Shown: in pieces, positions 6,538 to 7,364 of the stretch
How positions within the stretch are numbered: the first letter of the stretch is position 1
Layout of the letters: every line of letters starts with the position of its first letter
From: SIG710 sp045605745
GTDB taxonomy: Bacteria > Bacillota > Clostridia > Oscillospirales > CAG-272
Length of the DNA stretch: 7,364 nt
NCBI GenBank assembly: GCA_045605745.1
Contig: JAZUQN010000019.1
Coordinates: 1 to 7,364, forward strand
Direction: 5' to 3'
Notes under the pieces: model-generated
Databases searched by the model: none
What the model saw: the letters and a program-made list of their open reading frames with translations, nothing else
What the model was told of the DNA's origin: nothing
Translations under genes and position numbers: made by a program

Positions 6538-6583
6538 ACTCTTTTGCTGAAAATTCATAGCTAAAAAAGTGCTTTTCCTTATA

Positions 6584-7363
6584 TTATTTTAAAAGCGATC
6601 TGCCTTCCCATTCCCTTTCGGGCTCAACACCAATAAGCGAAGCTATTGTGGGTGCAATATCAAGTATGCTCACACCGCCAAGCTCTTTTCCTGCCTCAAA
6701 TTCAGGGCCGCAAAAGAACATAGGAATTGTCATATCCTCAGGCATTGTCGTGCCGTGCGCTCTGTCGTGTCCTCCGTGATCTGCGGTTACAATAACGGTG
6801 TATTCATCCCCTATCTCTTCAACAACACGCTTGATATTTTCAACAGCACACTTTACATAGTCAAGATAAACATCCGTCATCCAGCCGTTGTCATGTCCGC
6901 CCTTTTCATCCGTCTCTATAAGGTAAAGAAAAATGAACTCGGGCTTATAGGCCTTGGCATAGTCGATAGCTCTATCGGTCAGATATGCATCTGTGTGATC
7001 AAAGGTATAGGAATTAAAATATTCTGCGCAGGTGGTGGAGCCCGGACGGCTTATGTCACGAAGCAGATTCCAGCCATAATACATTGCGCTTCTCTTTTTC
7101 GCCTCCCTGAGAACCTCAAACAGTCCCTTCACCGGATGTACCGGTGCAACATAGGTGTTTGTCAGTGTTCCGTGCCTCTTTGGAGGCACGCTCTGAAACA
7201 TTGAAAGGTGGCAAGGGAGTGTAACAGACGGCTCAACAGTCCTTGCACAAAAGGTATAGGATGCTATCTTCTTCAGCTCCTCAACATAAGGGCTTCCGCA
7301 TTTGAGAAGTCCGTCGGGTCTCATTCCGTCTACCGATATAAGTATAACTTTTCTGCCTGCCAT
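6584..7363 (-). CDS. Alkaline phosphatase superfamily protein (type I phosphodiesterase / nucleotide pyrophosphatase-like)
   Basis: A 259-residue metalloenzyme of the alkaline phosphatase superfamily, related to nucleotide pyrophosphatase/phosphodiesterases, which hydrolyse phosphate mono- or diesters with two metal ions. Visible metal and nucleophile positions are Asp12 in ISVDGMRPDG, Thr48 in PSVTLPCHLSMF (36 residues later, the same gap as in NPP enzymes), Asp152 and His157 in ETDEKGGHDNGW, Asp195-His196 in TADHGGHD and His203 in AHGTTMP. The C-terminal SILDIAPTIASLIGV (232-246) is typical of the superfamily. No signal peptide or membrane segment is visible, so it is likely cytosolic, unlike most secreted relatives. 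The ATG at 7363 gives a natural N-terminus just before the first catalytic strand, but it lies one base from the window edge, so its ribosome site and any longer start cannot be judged. It stands 73 nt upstream of the dehydratase gene. The substrate is unknown. Confidence 0.87.
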   Translation of the reverse strand: MAGRKVILISVDGMRPDGLLKCGSPYVEELKKIASYTFCARTVEPSVTLPCHLSMFQSVPPKRHGTLTNTYVAPVHPVKGLFEVLREAKKRSAMYYGWNLLRDISRPGSTTCAEYFNSYTFDHTDAYLTDRAIDYAKAYKPEFIFLYLIETDEKGGHDNGWMTDVYLDYVKCAVENIKRVVEEIGDEYTVIVTADHGGHDRAHGTTMPEDMTIPMFFCGPEFEAGKELGGVSILDIAPTIASLIGVEPEREWEGRSLLK

Positions 7364-7364
7364 T

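Noticed and set aside
6524..6560. Internal - strand promoter before the dehydratase gene (TTTTCA, 17 bp, CATAAT)
   Set aside because: The -35 match is poor and the predicted start would fall inside the ribosome binding site, leaving it outside or at the very end of the transcript.
6561..6583. Hairpin AAAAG/CTTTT with T-run after the phosphatase-like gene as a terminator
   Set aside because: The stem is A-T only apart from one pair, and the loop is too small to form a stable terminator.
1..7364. tRNA, rRNA, CRISPR array, insertion sequence or riboswitch
   Set aside because: No cloverleaf, conserved rRNA segment, regularly spaced repeats, transposase or long structured leader was seen on either strand.

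Overview
The window looks like a chromosomal segment from a low-to-moderate GC Firmicute, most likely an anaerobic gut-type Clostridia. This rests on strong AGGAGG-type ribosome binding sites, TATAAT/TTGAAA promoter logic, U-tract hairpin terminators, and protein families (Ldh2-type dehydrogenase, ~390-residue malic enzyme, RraA-family protein, UxuA-family dehydratase) that are common there. This placement is inference; no rRNA or marker gene is present to fix it.

Layout. Positions 1-244 hold what looks like the decayed 3' end of an unidentified charged, coiled-coil-like gene on the + strand, with in-frame stops and at least one frameshift. A well-formed promoter (324-352) then drives a two-gene + strand operon: an Ldh2/MDH2-family malate/lactate-type dehydrogenase (387-1496) and an NAD(P)-dependent malic enzyme (1533-2711). 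It is closed by a strong intrinsic terminator (2728-2764). A second terminator, facing the other way (2843-2873), closes the convergent - strand operon.

The - strand operon, read from right to left, encodes an alkaline-phosphatase-superfamily enzyme (7363-6584, start close to the window edge), a short UxuA (mannonate dehydratase) family protein (6510-5557), an SDR oxidoreductase (5507-4782), a large RraA-family protein (4785-3877) and a 7-bladed beta-propeller lactonase-family protein (3899-2922). The last three genes overlap (4 nt and 23 nt), so they are almost certainly co-translated.

How they may work together. Lactonase, sugar-acid dehydratase, SDR and RraA-type aldolase are the enzyme classes expected of a non-phosphorylative sugar or sugar-acid degradation route: lactone opening, dehydration to a 2-keto-3-deoxy acid, then retro-aldol cleavage to pyruvate and an aldehyde, with the SDR doing an oxidation or reduction step. 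I know of no described operon with exactly this set, so it is the best candidate for an undescribed system here. The substrate cannot be read from the sequence. The adjacent malate/pyruvate operon is a separate transcription unit and its link to the pathway is only by proximity. No transporter, regulator, RNA gene, CRISPR array or insertion sequence is visible in the window.
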